This document shows, one piece after another, positions 36,745 through 45,233 of a stretch of DNA of 64,000 bases. The notes under the pieces were generated by a model, which ran no database searches, was not told the origin of the DNA, and saw only the letters and a program-made list of their open reading frames with translations. Each line of letters opens with the position of its first letter. The first letter of the stretch is position 1. The stretch is from Veillonellales bacterium (GTDB taxonomy: Bacteria > Bacillota > Negativicutes > JAAYSF01), in the NCBI GenBank assembly GCA_039680175.1, contig JBDKTO010000067.1:62001-126000 (forward strand), written 5' to 3'. Made by a program: the position numbers and the translations under genes.

Positions 36745-36773
36745 TTGACAATAATCCTTGTCAATGATAAAAT
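36741..36773 (+). promoter_or_regulatory. Strong sigma-A promoter of tRNA-Leu(CAA) inside an inverted repeat
   Basis: TTGACA (36745-36750) and TAAAAT (36768-36773) are exactly 17 bases apart. A perfect 10-bp inverted repeat (TCATTGACAA with TTGTCAATGA) covers the -35 and the spacer. Transcription would start near 36780, about 26 bases before the tRNA. Confidence 0.8.
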
Positions 36774-36805
36774 ACTATTTGTCCGCACGATACGCAACAT
36801 AAAAT

Positions 36806-36893
36806 GCCGAAGTGGCGGAATTGGCAGACGCACTTGACTCAAAATCAAGCGTAGTTACCCTACGTGCCGGTTCGAGTCCGGCCTTCGGCACCA
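36806..36893 (+). tRNA. tRNA-Leu (anticodon CAA)
   Basis: Plus strand, 88 bases with encoded CCA. The acceptor GCCGAAG pairs with CTTCGGC, the anticodon stem CTTGA/TCAAG encloses CTCAAAA with anticodon CAA (reads TTG), there is a class II variable arm GCGTAGTTACCCTACGT, and the T-loop is GGTTCGAGTCC. Confidence 0.97.
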
Positions 36894-36902
36894 CGTAAAT
36901 CA

Positions 36903-36940
36903 AAGCTTTCAAGGTTTTCACCTGAGGGCTTATTTTTTTA
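36903..36940 (+). terminator. Terminator of tRNA-Leu(CAA)
   Basis: AAGCTTTCA pairs with TGAGGGCTT (two G-T pairs), followed by ATTTTTTTA on the plus strand. Confidence 0.65.
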
Positions 36941-36998
36941 TCTGTACAGCAACTCAAGAACTCGATTATGGTTCGGTCCTTTCTGAAAAAGCTTCCAG

Positions 36999-37040
36999 TA
37001 CTAAAAAAAACCACATCCATGGATGTGGTTTTTTTTAGTA
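36999..37040. terminator. 42-bp perfect palindrome, bidirectional terminator
   Basis: The sequence is its own reverse complement over 42 bases (core CCACATCCATGGATGTGG) and flanked by eight A and eight T. It ends the minus-strand gene that stops at 37042 and can stop read-through from the tRNA side. Confidence 0.88.
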
Positions 37041-37041
37041 T

Positions 37042-37824
37042 TCATTTATTCGCTTCCTGATTGAAATAAAATGCTTGAACTTGTTTCACATTTTTGTCAA
37101 GCTGATTGGATACGTGAGGAATGGAATACCCAATAAATAGTGGCGACGTAACAAACCGGGGCATAATTTTCGCAATAATCTGCTCTTTCACTTGGTAAAA
37201 AAAGATATTATAACTGTTGCATTTCTTATGAAAGTGATTTAATAAGTAATGAGCAATAATCTGAATATAGTCAGCCATTTGATCAATGTAAGCCAAATCA
37301 TCTAAAATTACATTAAACTCAGTGAACCCCACTTTAGGCTTTGTAGTCAGATTCAGTTCCACGCCTGACCGCCTGTCAACTACTATCCCCTGAAAGGATT
37401 CTTCCGGTACCCGTTCCTGGCAATCAATATACTGTAACCCTACGATCTGCATGTGTGGGTGTCGAATCGTTCCGCCGGAAAAAGGCCCATGGTTTTTAAA
37501 AAAAATAACGGAGGTATAGTTCTTACTTTGTATCATTTCCAGCCACTTTTCCACTCCAAACCGAATAACTGCGTGCAACTGTTCCTTAGAGTACCGGGAT
37601 AGTTCGGAACAGCAATCCTTCGTCTCGATAATTACGGTCTGAAAAGCATCCTGCAGTACAGGGTACTTATTTTTGATCCATAAAATATCGCCTCGCTGTT
37701 CAAGAATACCTTCCAGTTTGCTACGATCACAAAAAGGACACTTTGCTTCCGTATGAATAATATTTTCCGGTTTTAGACTGCCAATATCCGAATTAAAACA
37801 AAGATGACTGCCAAGACTGCGCAT
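37042..37824 (-). CDS. DUF4931 protein, HIT/GalT-like
   Basis: The 260-residue protein resembles galactose-1-phosphate uridylyltransferase folds: an N-terminal CPFC pair (probable zinc site, about residues 29-32), NKYPVL, FFKNHGPFSGGTIRHPHMQIVGL with the HIT-type H-x-H-x-Q core around residues 126-132, and a second half with KVGFTEFNVILDD. This pattern fits DUF4931, a family common in clostridia with no assigned reaction; a nucleotidyl transfer or hydrolysis is plausible. AAAGGAG precedes the ATG. A GAGATAG/CTATCTC hairpin (37839-37858) sits just ahead of the ribosome site. Confidence 0.72.
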   Translation of the reverse strand: MRSLGSHLCFNSDIGSLKPENIIHTEAKCPFCDRSKLEGILEQRGDILWIKNKYPVLQDAFQTVIIETKDCCSELSRYSKEQLHAVIRFGVEKWLEMIQSKNYTSVIFFKNHGPFSGGTIRHPHMQIVGLQYIDCQERVPEESFQGIVVDRRSGVELNLTTKPKVGFTEFNVILDDLAYIDQMADYIQIIAHYLLNHFHKKCNSYNIFFYQVKEQIIAKIMPRFVTSPLFIGYSIPHVSNQLDKNVKQVQAFYFNQEANK

Positions 37825-37903
37825 AAATTGACTCCTTTGAGATAGTTTTTTCTATCTCTTTAAAATATTCAACTTTCGACGTGCAGATACCTGCTAATCG
37901 TAC

Positions 37904-38221
37904 TCATTTTATCTGTCCGTGTACCGCCAGCCAAATACAAGGCGGATTATTGGATGTCCACTCTACCCGATGCCGCTGATGTGCCGGAATCAATACCCAA
38001 TCGCCTGGACCTATGTCGCGCACATGACCGTCTTCCCAACTCATCCGTGCCTGCCCTTGAAGCAAGGCGACCCATTCATCCCTCTCTTGGTCATACCAAA
38101 AACCGGGTGGGGATGATTGACCAGTAGAAACTATGCGTTCAATTAAAATTCCTTTATCCGGAAGAATAGGTTCGACAACCTCCCGTTCCGGCAAATCTGG
38201 CGACAACTCAAAAAGATTCAC
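37904..38221 (-). CDS. Small cupin-domain protein
   Basis: The 105-residue protein has a single cupin barrel: PPGFWYDQERDEWVALLQG, the Gly-rich DIGPGDWVLIPAHQRHRVEW, and a final strand. One Glu and the H-x-x-H pair could bind a metal. It has the look of a storage or regulatory cupin of unknown substrate. GTG 38221 follows AAGGGAATC and fits better than upstream ATG codons, which lack ribosome sites. Confidence 0.75.
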   Translation of the reverse strand: MNLFELSPDLPEREVVEPILPDKGILIERIVSTGQSSPPGFWYDQERDEWVALLQGQARMSWEDGHVRDIGPGDWVLIPAHQRHRVEWTSNNPPCIWLAVHGQIK

Positions 38222-38428
38222 GGCTGATTCCCTTCTTCTCATGACTATCTTAGTGATACTATTTTCATAGCAACACAAACCTATTCCGCTATTGCTGTCA
38301 ATTTATTATAATTTTTCTTTTTGTTCTATATTTCCTGCTTGTTATATTCCCCTTTTATGAAAATTAAGCAGGAAAACGCAATTCAATGACCAATTCATAC
38401 TTAAATACAATTATGAGGAATACTGAAT

Positions 38429-39157
38429 ATGCAATATATTACTCTTTTCGAACATCTTTTGGAATACAGCGTCACCTATCAAAAAAGGCGAAAAACGCTC
38501 CGTATCAAACTATTGGATAAAAACAAATTAGAAATAACGGCTCCCTTTAACTATTCTAAGGCCGATATTCGAGAAATTATTCAGAGTAAGCAAAAATGGA
38601 TTCTGACTCAAGTAGAAAAATTGACCGCTATTGAAAATAATCCGGTCAATAAATCAGTAAACCACGGATCTTCTATTTTATTTTTAGGCAAACCTTATAC
38701 CCTTTCTATCTCTTACTATCAAAGTCAGAAACCAAGGGTAATAGAACAAGAAAATAACATTTTTTTACAGTTGCCTTCTGCAACAGCAGGAATTGGAACA
38801 ATGAATCCCGAATTTGTATTAAAGCAATGGTATGTAGAATCCGCCGGAAAAATATTGGCTGACAAAACAGCAGCCTGGGCAGCTAAAATCGGCGTTTCGC
38901 CACAGCGCATCTGCATTAAAGAGCAGAGAACCCGCTGGGGCAGCTGTTCCACCAGGGGCAACATCAACTACAATTGGCGAATTATTATGGCCCCACCGCC
39001 GGTAATTGATTATCTGGTGATCCATGAACTTTGTCACTTACTGGTACTCAATCATTCAAGCCAGTTTTGGCAGCAGGTAGCAAATTACTTACCTGAATTC
39101 AAACAACATCGGGATTGGTTGCGAATCAACGGCCGGCTGCTAACCGGAATTCTATGA
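38429..39157 (+). CDS. YgjP-like (M48 family) metal-dependent hydrolase
   Basis: The 242-residue protein has the YgjP layout: an N-terminal beta part with RRKTLRIKLLDKNKLEITAPFNYS, the RTRWGSCSTRGNINYNWRI signature near residue 170, and the zinc motif VIHELCHLLVLNHSSQFW (HExxH plus a later His, about 197-214). It is cytosolic with no signal peptide. Function in the family is poorly defined; a peptidase activity is assumed. A GAGG sits before the ATG. It is followed 16 bases later by an oxidoreductase gene. Confidence 0.85.
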   Translation: MQYITLFEHLLEYSVTYQKRRKTLRIKLLDKNKLEITAPFNYSKADIREIIQSKQKWILTQVEKLTAIENNPVNKSVNHGSSILFLGKPYTLSISYYQSQKPRVIEQENNIFLQLPSATAGIGTMNPEFVLKQWYVESAGKILADKTAAWAAKIGVSPQRICIKEQRTRWGSCSTRGNINYNWRIIMAPPPVIDYLVIHELCHLLVLNHSSQFWQQVANYLPEFKQHRDWLRINGRLLTGIL

Positions 39158-39173
39158 CGACTGGAGGAAAATA

Positions 39174-40274
39174 ATGAGTGTTTTATTTGAACCAATTTCC
39201 ATCGGATCAATGGTAGTGAAAAATCGTTTTGTCCGCTCAGCAACTCAGGACACTCTTGGCAACGAAGATGGCAGCATTTCCGAAAAGGAGATATTACTCT
39301 ATCGCCGCTTGGCAGAAAATGACGTCGGCTTAATCATCACGGCCCATTCTTATGTTCAACATCCCCTAGGCCGGGGAAGCATCCGCCAAAATGGCATCTT
39401 CAACGACTCCTTAATCGAAGGCTATCAACGACTTGCCGCCGCCGTACACCCCTACGGCAGCAAATTAGTCCTGCAGATTTCTCATGCCGGACGCCAAACT
39501 GCCGTTGACTTACCTGCCGGGGAGCAAGCTATAGCACCGTCGGCGGTAACAGACAACAGTACCGGTATAACTCCACGGGCGATGACAAGCGACGAAATCA
39601 GCCAGCTGATTCATGCTTTTGTCGAGGCTATGGTACGGGCAAAACGCTCCGGCTGTGATGGTGTACAGCTCCATATTGCCCATGGTTATTGTCTTTCCCA
39701 GTTCTTATCCCCCTACACGAACCGGCGAACCGATGAATGGGGCGGCTGCATCAAAAATAGAACCCGAATTTTAAAAGAAATCATTCTACAAGGCAAACAG
39801 CTTATCGGTGACGATTATCCCGTTCTGGTCAAACTTAACTCCACCGACGGCTACAGCGGAGCCGGGTATCTTTGCCTGCAGGATGTGCTATATACAGCCA
39901 GACTTTTAGAAAGCTTGGGAGTATCCGCTATTGAAGTGAGCGGCGGTATTCGCGAGTCAAAAAAAGTAATGTCCCAGCCAAATATCCGTCAGCCGGAACA
40001 GGAAGCCTACTTCGCTCCGGCGGCAAAAAAAATAAAAGCCGTAGTAAACATCCCGGTTATCTTGGTAGGCGGTATCCGTTCCCTGTCTGTCATGGAAGAT
40101 TTAATCACAAGGCAGACTACCGACTTAATCTCTTTAAGCCGGCCTTTTGTCAAAGAACCTGATTTGGTAAACCGGTTGCGCCATAGCCAGACCAAAGCTG
40201 CCTGTGTATCCTGCAATGCCTGTTTTAGCCCAAACGGACTACAATGCTATTATACCGGAGGAATAAATAAATGA
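39174..40274 (+). CDS. NADH:flavin oxidoreductase, old yellow enzyme family
   Basis: The 366-residue TIM barrel binds FMN: FEPISIGSMVVKNRFVRSATQ at the N-terminus, LQISHAGRQT, the catalytic/active region GCDGVQLHIAHGYCLSQFLSPYTNRRTDEWGG at about residues 158-190, and the phosphate-binding end VILVGGIRS. The C-terminus has CVSCNACF, a partial cysteine cluster reminiscent of iron-sulphur members but lacking the full four-cysteine site and the extra domains. It likely reduces activated alkenes or related compounds. AGGAG precedes the ATG. Confidence 0.9.
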   Translation: MSVLFEPISIGSMVVKNRFVRSATQDTLGNEDGSISEKEILLYRRLAENDVGLIITAHSYVQHPLGRGSIRQNGIFNDSLIEGYQRLAAAVHPYGSKLVLQISHAGRQTAVDLPAGEQAIAPSAVTDNSTGITPRAMTSDEISQLIHAFVEAMVRAKRSGCDGVQLHIAHGYCLSQFLSPYTNRRTDEWGGCIKNRTRILKEIILQGKQLIGDDYPVLVKLNSTDGYSGAGYLCLQDVLYTARLLESLGVSAIEVSGGIRESKKVMSQPNIRQPEQEAYFAPAAKKIKAVVNIPVILVGGIRSLSVMEDLITRQTTDLISLSRPFVKEPDLVNRLRHSQTKAACVSCNACFSPNGLQCYYTGGINK

Positions 40275-40978
40275 GATGGAGTAAAATTGCAACACTGTTG
40301 TTAGTATTGCTACTGTTAAGTTCTGTAGCCCAAGCCAAAGATATCCCCGCCGTCAGTACGGTGACTGTGCAAGGTACTGGTGAAATGGATGTTATCCCGG
40401 ATCAGGCAATGATTAAAATCGGCATCGTCTCGAATGCGGATACTGCTGAAGCAGCGCAAACTGATAATGCCCGGTTGACTACTGCTGTCCTGCAAAAACT
40501 GCAATCAATAGACAGCGTGAATCAAGCTAAACTACGTACAGCCTCATATGGTTTTTCCCCTGTGTATGGCACAGACCAGGACAAAAGCAAACCGCCGCTT
40601 ATTATCGGCTACCGTGCCAGCAATACGATTATGGCGGTTATTGAAGATCCAGCCCAGGTTGGCAGTGTCATTGATGCTGCGCTGACATCTGGCGCCAATC
40701 AAATTTCCGGAATCCAGTTTCAGGAAAAAGATGAGTTCCAGATAAAACAGGCAGCGCTACAATTAGCAGTTAAAGAAGCTGCCGCAAAAGCGGAAGCTAT
40801 CGCCGCTGCCATAGATAAACATCTGGGCCGGGTAGTCGAAATCAATGAAGGCGGGGTAAGCATGCAACTGCCGGAAAATGATCGGTTCCTTTTAAAGGCG
40901 AGTGCAGCAGCCACCCCGGTGCTTCCCGGTACAATCCATATGAATGCTTCCGTTACTATCGTTTATGAGCTTCAGTAA
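40271..40978 (+). CDS. SIMPL (DUF541) family exported protein
   Basis: A clear signal peptide (hydrophobic core at about residues 8-18, cleavage after AQA) precedes a SIMPL/DUF541 domain: VTVQGTGEMDVIPDQAMIKIGI, then IIGYRASNTIMAVI and a helical AVKEAAAKAEAIAAAI segment. The family is periplasmic or surface-associated with unclear role. The ATG overlaps the preceding oxidoreductase stop by four bases. Its 3' end overlaps the convergent membrane gene by seven bases. Confidence 0.88.
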   Translation: MRWSKIATLLLVLLLLSSVAQAKDIPAVSTVTVQGTGEMDVIPDQAMIKIGIVSNADTAEAAQTDNARLTTAVLQKLQSIDSVNQAKLRTASYGFSPVYGTDQDKSKPPLIIGYRASNTIMAVIEDPAQVGSVIDAALTSGANQISGIQFQEKDEFQIKQAALQLAVKEAAAKAEAIAAAIDKHLGRVVEINEGGVSMQLPENDRFLLKASAAATPVLPGTIHMNASVTIVYELQ

Positions 40979-41490
40979 CTAGTCAGTCTTTTTACTCTTC
41001 GACTAACGATTGTCGCCAAGAATCCCCCTGCCAGGGTAGTCACAAGCTGCGGCCAGCTCATAACAAACAGGATTCCAGCTGCAATTTTGGGTGGAATAGC
41101 AATAAACGATAAAAGCCAGACAAAAGATACATACAAAAACAAAGTTTTACCTAAAGCTGCCAGAGAAACGCTCTGCCAGCTTTTCCATTTCCCGCCTAAC
41201 CAAAACAGTCTGCTGTACAAGATGTTACCAATCGCCACTGGTAGAATGAATACCGGCAGCGGCAGCAGTTGTTGAAAATAAGCAACGCAGGGTGCCAACA
41301 GCGAAATCAGTAATGCACCCCGTAACCCCGTTGTTTCAACAGCCACCAGCAAACAGGCGTTTACCAGACTGCCGATAATAAAAGTAGTAGCAAATACCGG
41401 CAACGGCAACAATAGCCTAAGTGACTGAAATAATAATGTCAATGCCAGCAGCAATGCAGTTCTGGCCAAGCGTTTATTTCCTGCTACCAT
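40972..41490 (-). CDS. Integral membrane protein, ECF S-component-like
   Basis: The 172-residue protein consists of about five or six hydrophobic helices with short loops and a Lys/Arg-rich C-terminus. Size, the basic N-terminal LARTALLLALTLLFQ and the small-residue-rich helices resemble the substrate-binding S component of ECF vitamin transporters; the ligand cannot be read. No ECF ATPase or T component is nearby, so a shared module elsewhere would be needed. An inverted repeat CTTAAAC/GTTTAAG lies in its upstream region at 41526-41547. Confidence 0.6.
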   Translation of the reverse strand: MVAGNKRLARTALLLALTLLFQSLRLLLPLPVFATTFIIGSLVNACLLVAVETTGLRGALLISLLAPCVAYFQQLLPLPVFILPVAIGNILYSRLFWLGGKWKSWQSVSLAALGKTLFLYVSFVWLLSFIAIPPKIAAGILFVMSWPQLVTTLAGGFLATIVSRRVKRLTSY

Positions 41491-41562
41491 TTTCCCACCA
41501 TCTCTCTGTTATAAAAATCCCATTGCTTAAACATTATGTAGTTTAAGTGCCAATCTAATTTT

Positions 41563-41600
41563 AGAAAAGCGCCGTACTCGCTAGAGTACAGCGCTTTTCT
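41563..41600 (-). terminator. Hairpin ending the small membrane protein gene
   Basis: A 17-bp stem (41563-41579 with 41584-41600, one mismatch) with a four-base loop begins at the stop codon of the gene to its right. The T-rich part lies inside the 3' arm (GCGCTTTTCT). Confidence 0.7.
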
Positions 41601-41928
41601 ATTTATGCCATTTATGCCGCAGTGTAACCCTTCTGCCCCTATTATTCTTGCCGCCAAACATCACCCAGGCAACTAAGGCTAAAGCAGCTAAATTTCCTAA
41701 TAATCCATCCAATATATTAATATCAACCAAAATATTAATAAGCGTCAGTCCACCTAAAAACATCATGCTTTTTTTCAAATTTATGAATGAACAGCGCCGT
41801 AATAGAATATAAGAAATCCCTAATACAATAAAATCGACGGCTACCCATATCCAACTATTTACTATAAAGTATTTGACAATCGCACCACAAATCATAGCCG
41901 TAAAAACCTGCAGCCAAACTTGATCCAA
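41599..41928 (-). CDS. Small membrane protein of unknown function
   Basis: The 109-residue protein has three or four hydrophobic helices and ends with a basic tail (NNRGRRVTLRHKWHK). I recognise no family. TTG 41928 is placed ten bases after AAAGGAGG; the TTG at 41952, upstream of that site, is unlikely. It stands alone between the ECF-like gene and a divergent small gene. Confidence 0.6.
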   Translation of the reverse strand: MDQVWLQVFTAMICGAIVKYFIVNSWIWVAVDFIVLGISYILLRRCSFINLKKSMMFLGGLTLINILVDINILDGLLGNLAALALVAWVMFGGKNNRGRRVTLRHKWHK

Positions 41929-42126
41929 AAGATATCTGCCTCCTTTATACAATCTCAGACTAAAACATAGTTTATTATTTATTATCCTATCATTGGTCTA
42001 TTAGATAAGTCAAACGAAAGTAAAAGTTGATAAACACAAATAAATAATTTTTTTACAAATATATCATATAGTTTCCCAATATTGAGCATACTTTACTATA
42101 AATAATTAGTTTTAGGAGTGATATGG

Positions 42127-42471
42127 ATGGATTTCTCGTTTACCTTATTTGAACCCCATAGAGAACGAAATGAAAGGCCTGCCGAACCTATTGTGGCAAT
42201 AGGACCAAACGGAAGAATCGTTTTCAATAAAAAAGCGACAGAAATGTTAAATGGTCAGCAGTTTTGCATGCTAGGGTATGATGGAGAAAATAACACAGTG
42301 GGCCTGCTTCCTTTGCTTGATAGAAAAACAAATGCCTTTCCCATTCGTTATGCCGCAAAGGGAGCTTATATTGGTGCTAAAAAATTCTTTACTCATTTTA
42401 ACATTTTGCCAACTCAATTGGTAGAAAATAGCCCCCTTCCTGCCGGTAAATTCATTGGGATAAAATTATAG
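42127..42471 (+). CDS. Conserved small protein of unknown function
   Basis: The 114-residue soluble protein contains IVAIGPNGRIVFNKKATEMLNG, then MLGYDGENNTVGLLPLLD, a pattern I associate with small uncharacterised proteins that have a beta-rich core like the AbrB or plasmid-partition type, without a firm match. ATG 42127 is eight bases after AGGAG. A strong terminator follows, so it is a single-gene transcript. Confidence 0.65.
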   Translation: MDFSFTLFEPHRERNERPAEPIVAIGPNGRIVFNKKATEMLNGQQFCMLGYDGENNTVGLLPLLDRKTNAFPIRYAAKGAYIGAKKFFTHFNILPTQLVENSPLPAGKFIGIKL

Positions 42472-42488
42472 CCCACATTTCAGTATCA

Positions 42489-42522
42489 AACGAACGAGGA
42501 ATTTTCCTCGTTCGTTCTCTTT
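42489..42522 (+). terminator. Terminator after the 42127 gene
   Basis: A 12-bp perfect stem AACGAACGAGGA / TCCTCGTTCGTT around ATTT, followed by CTCTTTTG on the plus strand. Confidence 0.85.
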
Positions 42523-42640
42523 TGTGATTTTTTCTTTCCCCAATTTAAAATTCAAAAACAATTTGCTATTTTTTTATATAATGTTGTAGTATATTACTGC
42601 AGAAACTGTACAAACATTCATTATTTTGGAAGGAGTTCCC

Positions 42641-43774
42641 ATGTCAAAACAACGAGTTATAGCCATTGAATATATTCGCGGAATATCCATGCTTGGAGTC
42701 GTCGGTATTCATACCGGCGCCTACTCTCTGACTAACCCTCTGGTAAATGTTCATTTATTTGCTTTATTTGATATTTTTACCCGGTTTAGCGTACCGATAT
42801 TTTTCTTTGTATCGGCATTCGGCCTTTTTTTTAACCACAAGTTAGAAGAGAGCTTAGATTATTTAAGTTTCATGCAGCGCCGTCTACGAACGGTATTACT
42901 GCCCTATCTGTCCTGGTCGTTTCTGTACATGATTCATTACACGCTTATCAGCGGCGACAACTCAATTTGGCATCCCGTTCTATTATTAAAATATTTTATC
43001 TTTGGACTGGCATCTTACCAATTATATTTTCTCGTAATTCTGTTGTGGTTTTACGCTCTAATGCCTTGCTGGCGTTCAATTCTGCGTTACATAATCAAAA
43101 ACCCCATCCGCAATTTAGCTATTCTGCTGGCAATTCAAATCGTCTTCAACTATTATTCAAGTTACTTGCTGCGCCCGATATTCAGCAATCATTATTTAAA
43201 CTTAGCGATACAATACCGATTAAGCTATTGGGTCATCCATTATGTCTTTATTTTCCTCTTGGGTGCCATATGCGCTTTAAAGTATCAGGACTTCAAATTA
43301 TTTCTTGATCGATACCACCGCACCACCATTTTATTTTTCGGTCTGACTCTTGCCGGAATGCTGCTCTTTTATTATTACCTGCTGTATCATCTCGGTTATA
43401 CTCCGGAAGAAGCGGTAAATACCGACCATCAGCTTAGCCCTATCGGTGTCTTATATACGTTAGCCGCTTCGCTGTTCTGGTTCTTGCTATTTTGCAAAAG
43501 CGACCTGCCACAGGCTGTCAAAAGCATACTAAATCAATTGGGAAAACATTCTTACATAGTATATTTGGTACATCCTCTATTTATGTACTATCTGGCGAGC
43601 TGCCTAACGGGGCATGGTATTATCATGACTGCTGCCGTAACTATTTTCTTTTACCTGATAACCGTATGCCTCAGCCTGTTCTTTGCGCTAATGGTCCAAA
43701 AAGTCAGTAAGTCAATCCCTATACTGAGCACGATTCTAATCGGCAGTCGTTTACAAACAAAGAAATCCGGGTAA
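42641..43774 (+). CDS. Membrane acyltransferase (acyltransferase 3 family)
   Basis: The 377-residue protein has about ten transmembrane helices. It opens with AIEYIRGISMLGVVGIHTGAY, where the early Arg and His are the family's conserved residues, followed by FSVPIFFFVSAFGLF and RRLRTVLLPYLSWSF. Family members O-acetylate or succinylate exopolysaccharide, lipopolysaccharide or peptidoglycan from cytoplasmic acyl donors; the target is not evident here. AAGGAG lies five bases before the ATG. The stop codon TAA sits in the loop of the following terminator. Confidence 0.88.
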   Translation: MSKQRVIAIEYIRGISMLGVVGIHTGAYSLTNPLVNVHLFALFDIFTRFSVPIFFFVSAFGLFFNHKLEESLDYLSFMQRRLRTVLLPYLSWSFLYMIHYTLISGDNSIWHPVLLLKYFIFGLASYQLYFLVILLWFYALMPCWRSILRYIIKNPIRNLAILLAIQIVFNYYSSYLLRPIFSNHYLNLAIQYRLSYWVIHYVFIFLLGAICALKYQDFKLFLDRYHRTTILFFGLTLAGMLLFYYYLLYHLGYTPEEAVNTDHQLSPIGVLYTLAASLFWFLLFCKSDLPQAVKSILNQLGKHSYIVYLVHPLFMYYLASCLTGHGIIMTAAVTIFFYLITVCLSLFFALMVQKVSKSIPILSTILIGSRLQTKKSG

Positions 43775-43796
43775 TAACCCGGATTTCTTTGTTTGT
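43753..43796. terminator. 20-bp perfect hairpin between convergent genes
   Basis: ACAAACAAAGAAATCCGGGT (43753-43772) pairs perfectly with 43777-43796 around a four-base AATA loop that contains most of the acyltransferase stop codon. It can terminate both convergent transcripts. Confidence 0.85.
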
Positions 43797-43819
43797 TATT
43801 GATTTATCGGCTTTAGAAT

Positions 43820-45193
43820 TCACAATCCTAACTGTTTTCTGTCCTGCTTGGAAAGCAATACAGGTTCAACAAGTTCTGGAGCCAATAACGGTATACTGCG
43901 TTTTGCTTCACGTTGACGAATTCGCTGCCAAAACAGCAGCAATAATTGGCAATACTTCTTAATCGCTTTTTGACTGCAGTTTGCCTGCGGATAAATAACC
44001 CAGCAATGATAAATCTCGGCAATTACCTCGCCGACAGAAATAGTCATACTCTGACGTGCTTTTAGTTCAGCCAGCATTATAGTTTCTCTGAGGACGATAA
44101 ACAATTGCTGCAAGCGAAATCCATCCCCATACTGACCGAATTTCAACTCTGCTGTCAGTAATTTTCTGCCGCTGTCCAATAATGGAAACAGCATAGAAAA
44201 GGCTTCTACAATTCCATGACGGGTCGCCGCTAAGGCTGATACTTGGCCGACCATCTTAATTGCTCTGTTCCAAACCGGAATGTCGGCCCGTACTCCCGCA
44301 GCTTCAATCACCACTAAAAATATTTGAGTTGCCAATTCGCTCTTGGGGTTAAGGCATGCCGCTCCCGCAGCCTCTCCCCACTCGCGAAACAGGATACTCA
44401 GAGCATCATCGGTAAGAACATCACATTCTATCAGTTTATGCACCAGCGGCGTAATAATTTCAAACGGCGTCATTCCATTATATCTGATGATCCTATAAAG
44501 CCAGGCAGACAATACGCCAACAATAGTTCCAGACGCTGAACTTTGCGGAATTTCGGTAATCCACCCGGACATTCTAACAACCAATTCACGCCATAAGTCA
44601 GCATCCTGCCGGCGTAAGGCAAGAATGCCGGTAACCTGCAGAGCCTGAAGTATAGCGACCCCCGCAGGATTGTTATCACACTTCGTCCGATCGGCAAGAG
44701 CAAATATACATGTAACAGCTTTCGAAAGTATAAATGAATATTTCTTTTTTACTGCTGTGGTACTAATTACAGTCAACTGTTCTGCCGCATCAGGCAAAGC
44801 CTCTGCGGGCAAACACCGAAACAAAGGATGAAACCCGTCCATAATAATGCCGGCGAGTTCCGGCTGCCTGTTGTGAATTGCAACAACACAAAGTGACATT
44901 AGACGAGCTGCCTCATCAACCCGGAATAATTGAGAACCAAAGGCAAGTTTCAATAAATCCACCAACTGATAGGTAACAGAAGCATCCCCAGCGGCGATAC
45001 TAGTATGAAGGAGACTATATAACTGACGTAAGAGCTTCGTTTCCGCCTTTTGATCCCGCTGTCGCCGCTGTATCAGTTTGTTCAATTTTGCAGCCGCAAG
45101 TTTAATCTTCCAATTCCACCTGCGGCTGCGATGCCACAATGCTGCAGCAGCCAAAAGCAGAATGCCGGTAACGGATACTATCCACAGCTCCAT
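43820..45193 (-). CDS. Membrane-anchored alpha-helical protein of unknown function
   Basis: The 457-residue protein has one N-terminal transmembrane helix (about residues 4-20), a basic stretch (RSRRWNWKIK), and a long, all-helical cytoplasmic part with no motif I recognise. The helical part is rich in Leu, Ala and Ile and could be a repeat (HEAT- or TPR-like) scaffold, though I cannot see a regular period. It lies just downstream of pyk on the same strand, 40 bases away. Probably lineage-specific. Confidence 0.7.
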   Translation of the reverse strand: MELWIVSVTGILLLAAAALWHRSRRWNWKIKLAAAKLNKLIQRRQRDQKAETKLLRQLYSLLHTSIAAGDASVTYQLVDLLKLAFGSQLFRVDEAARLMSLCVVAIHNRQPELAGIIMDGFHPLFRCLPAEALPDAAEQLTVISTTAVKKKYSFILSKAVTCIFALADRTKCDNNPAGVAILQALQVTGILALRRQDADLWRELVVRMSGWITEIPQSSASGTIVGVLSAWLYRIIRYNGMTPFEIITPLVHKLIECDVLTDDALSILFREWGEAAGAACLNPKSELATQIFLVVIEAAGVRADIPVWNRAIKMVGQVSALAATRHGIVEAFSMLFPLLDSGRKLLTAELKFGQYGDGFRLQQLFIVLRETIMLAELKARQSMTISVGEVIAEIYHCWVIYPQANCSQKAIKKYCQLLLLFWQRIRQREAKRSIPLLAPELVEPVLLSKQDRKQLGL

Positions 45194-45233
45194 AAAAGCC
45201 CCCGCTTTTCTCTCATTTGATCAACTGATAGCT

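Noticed and set aside
36775-37020. Minus-strand 81-codon open frame over tRNA-Leu(CAA)
   Set aside because: It is an antisense shadow of the tRNA (VPKAGLEPARR is a known artefact string).
39174-40274. Iron-sulphur enoate reductase
   Set aside because: The C-terminal cysteines are incomplete and the extra flavodoxin/FAD domains of 2-enoate reductases are absent, so it is a simple old yellow enzyme.
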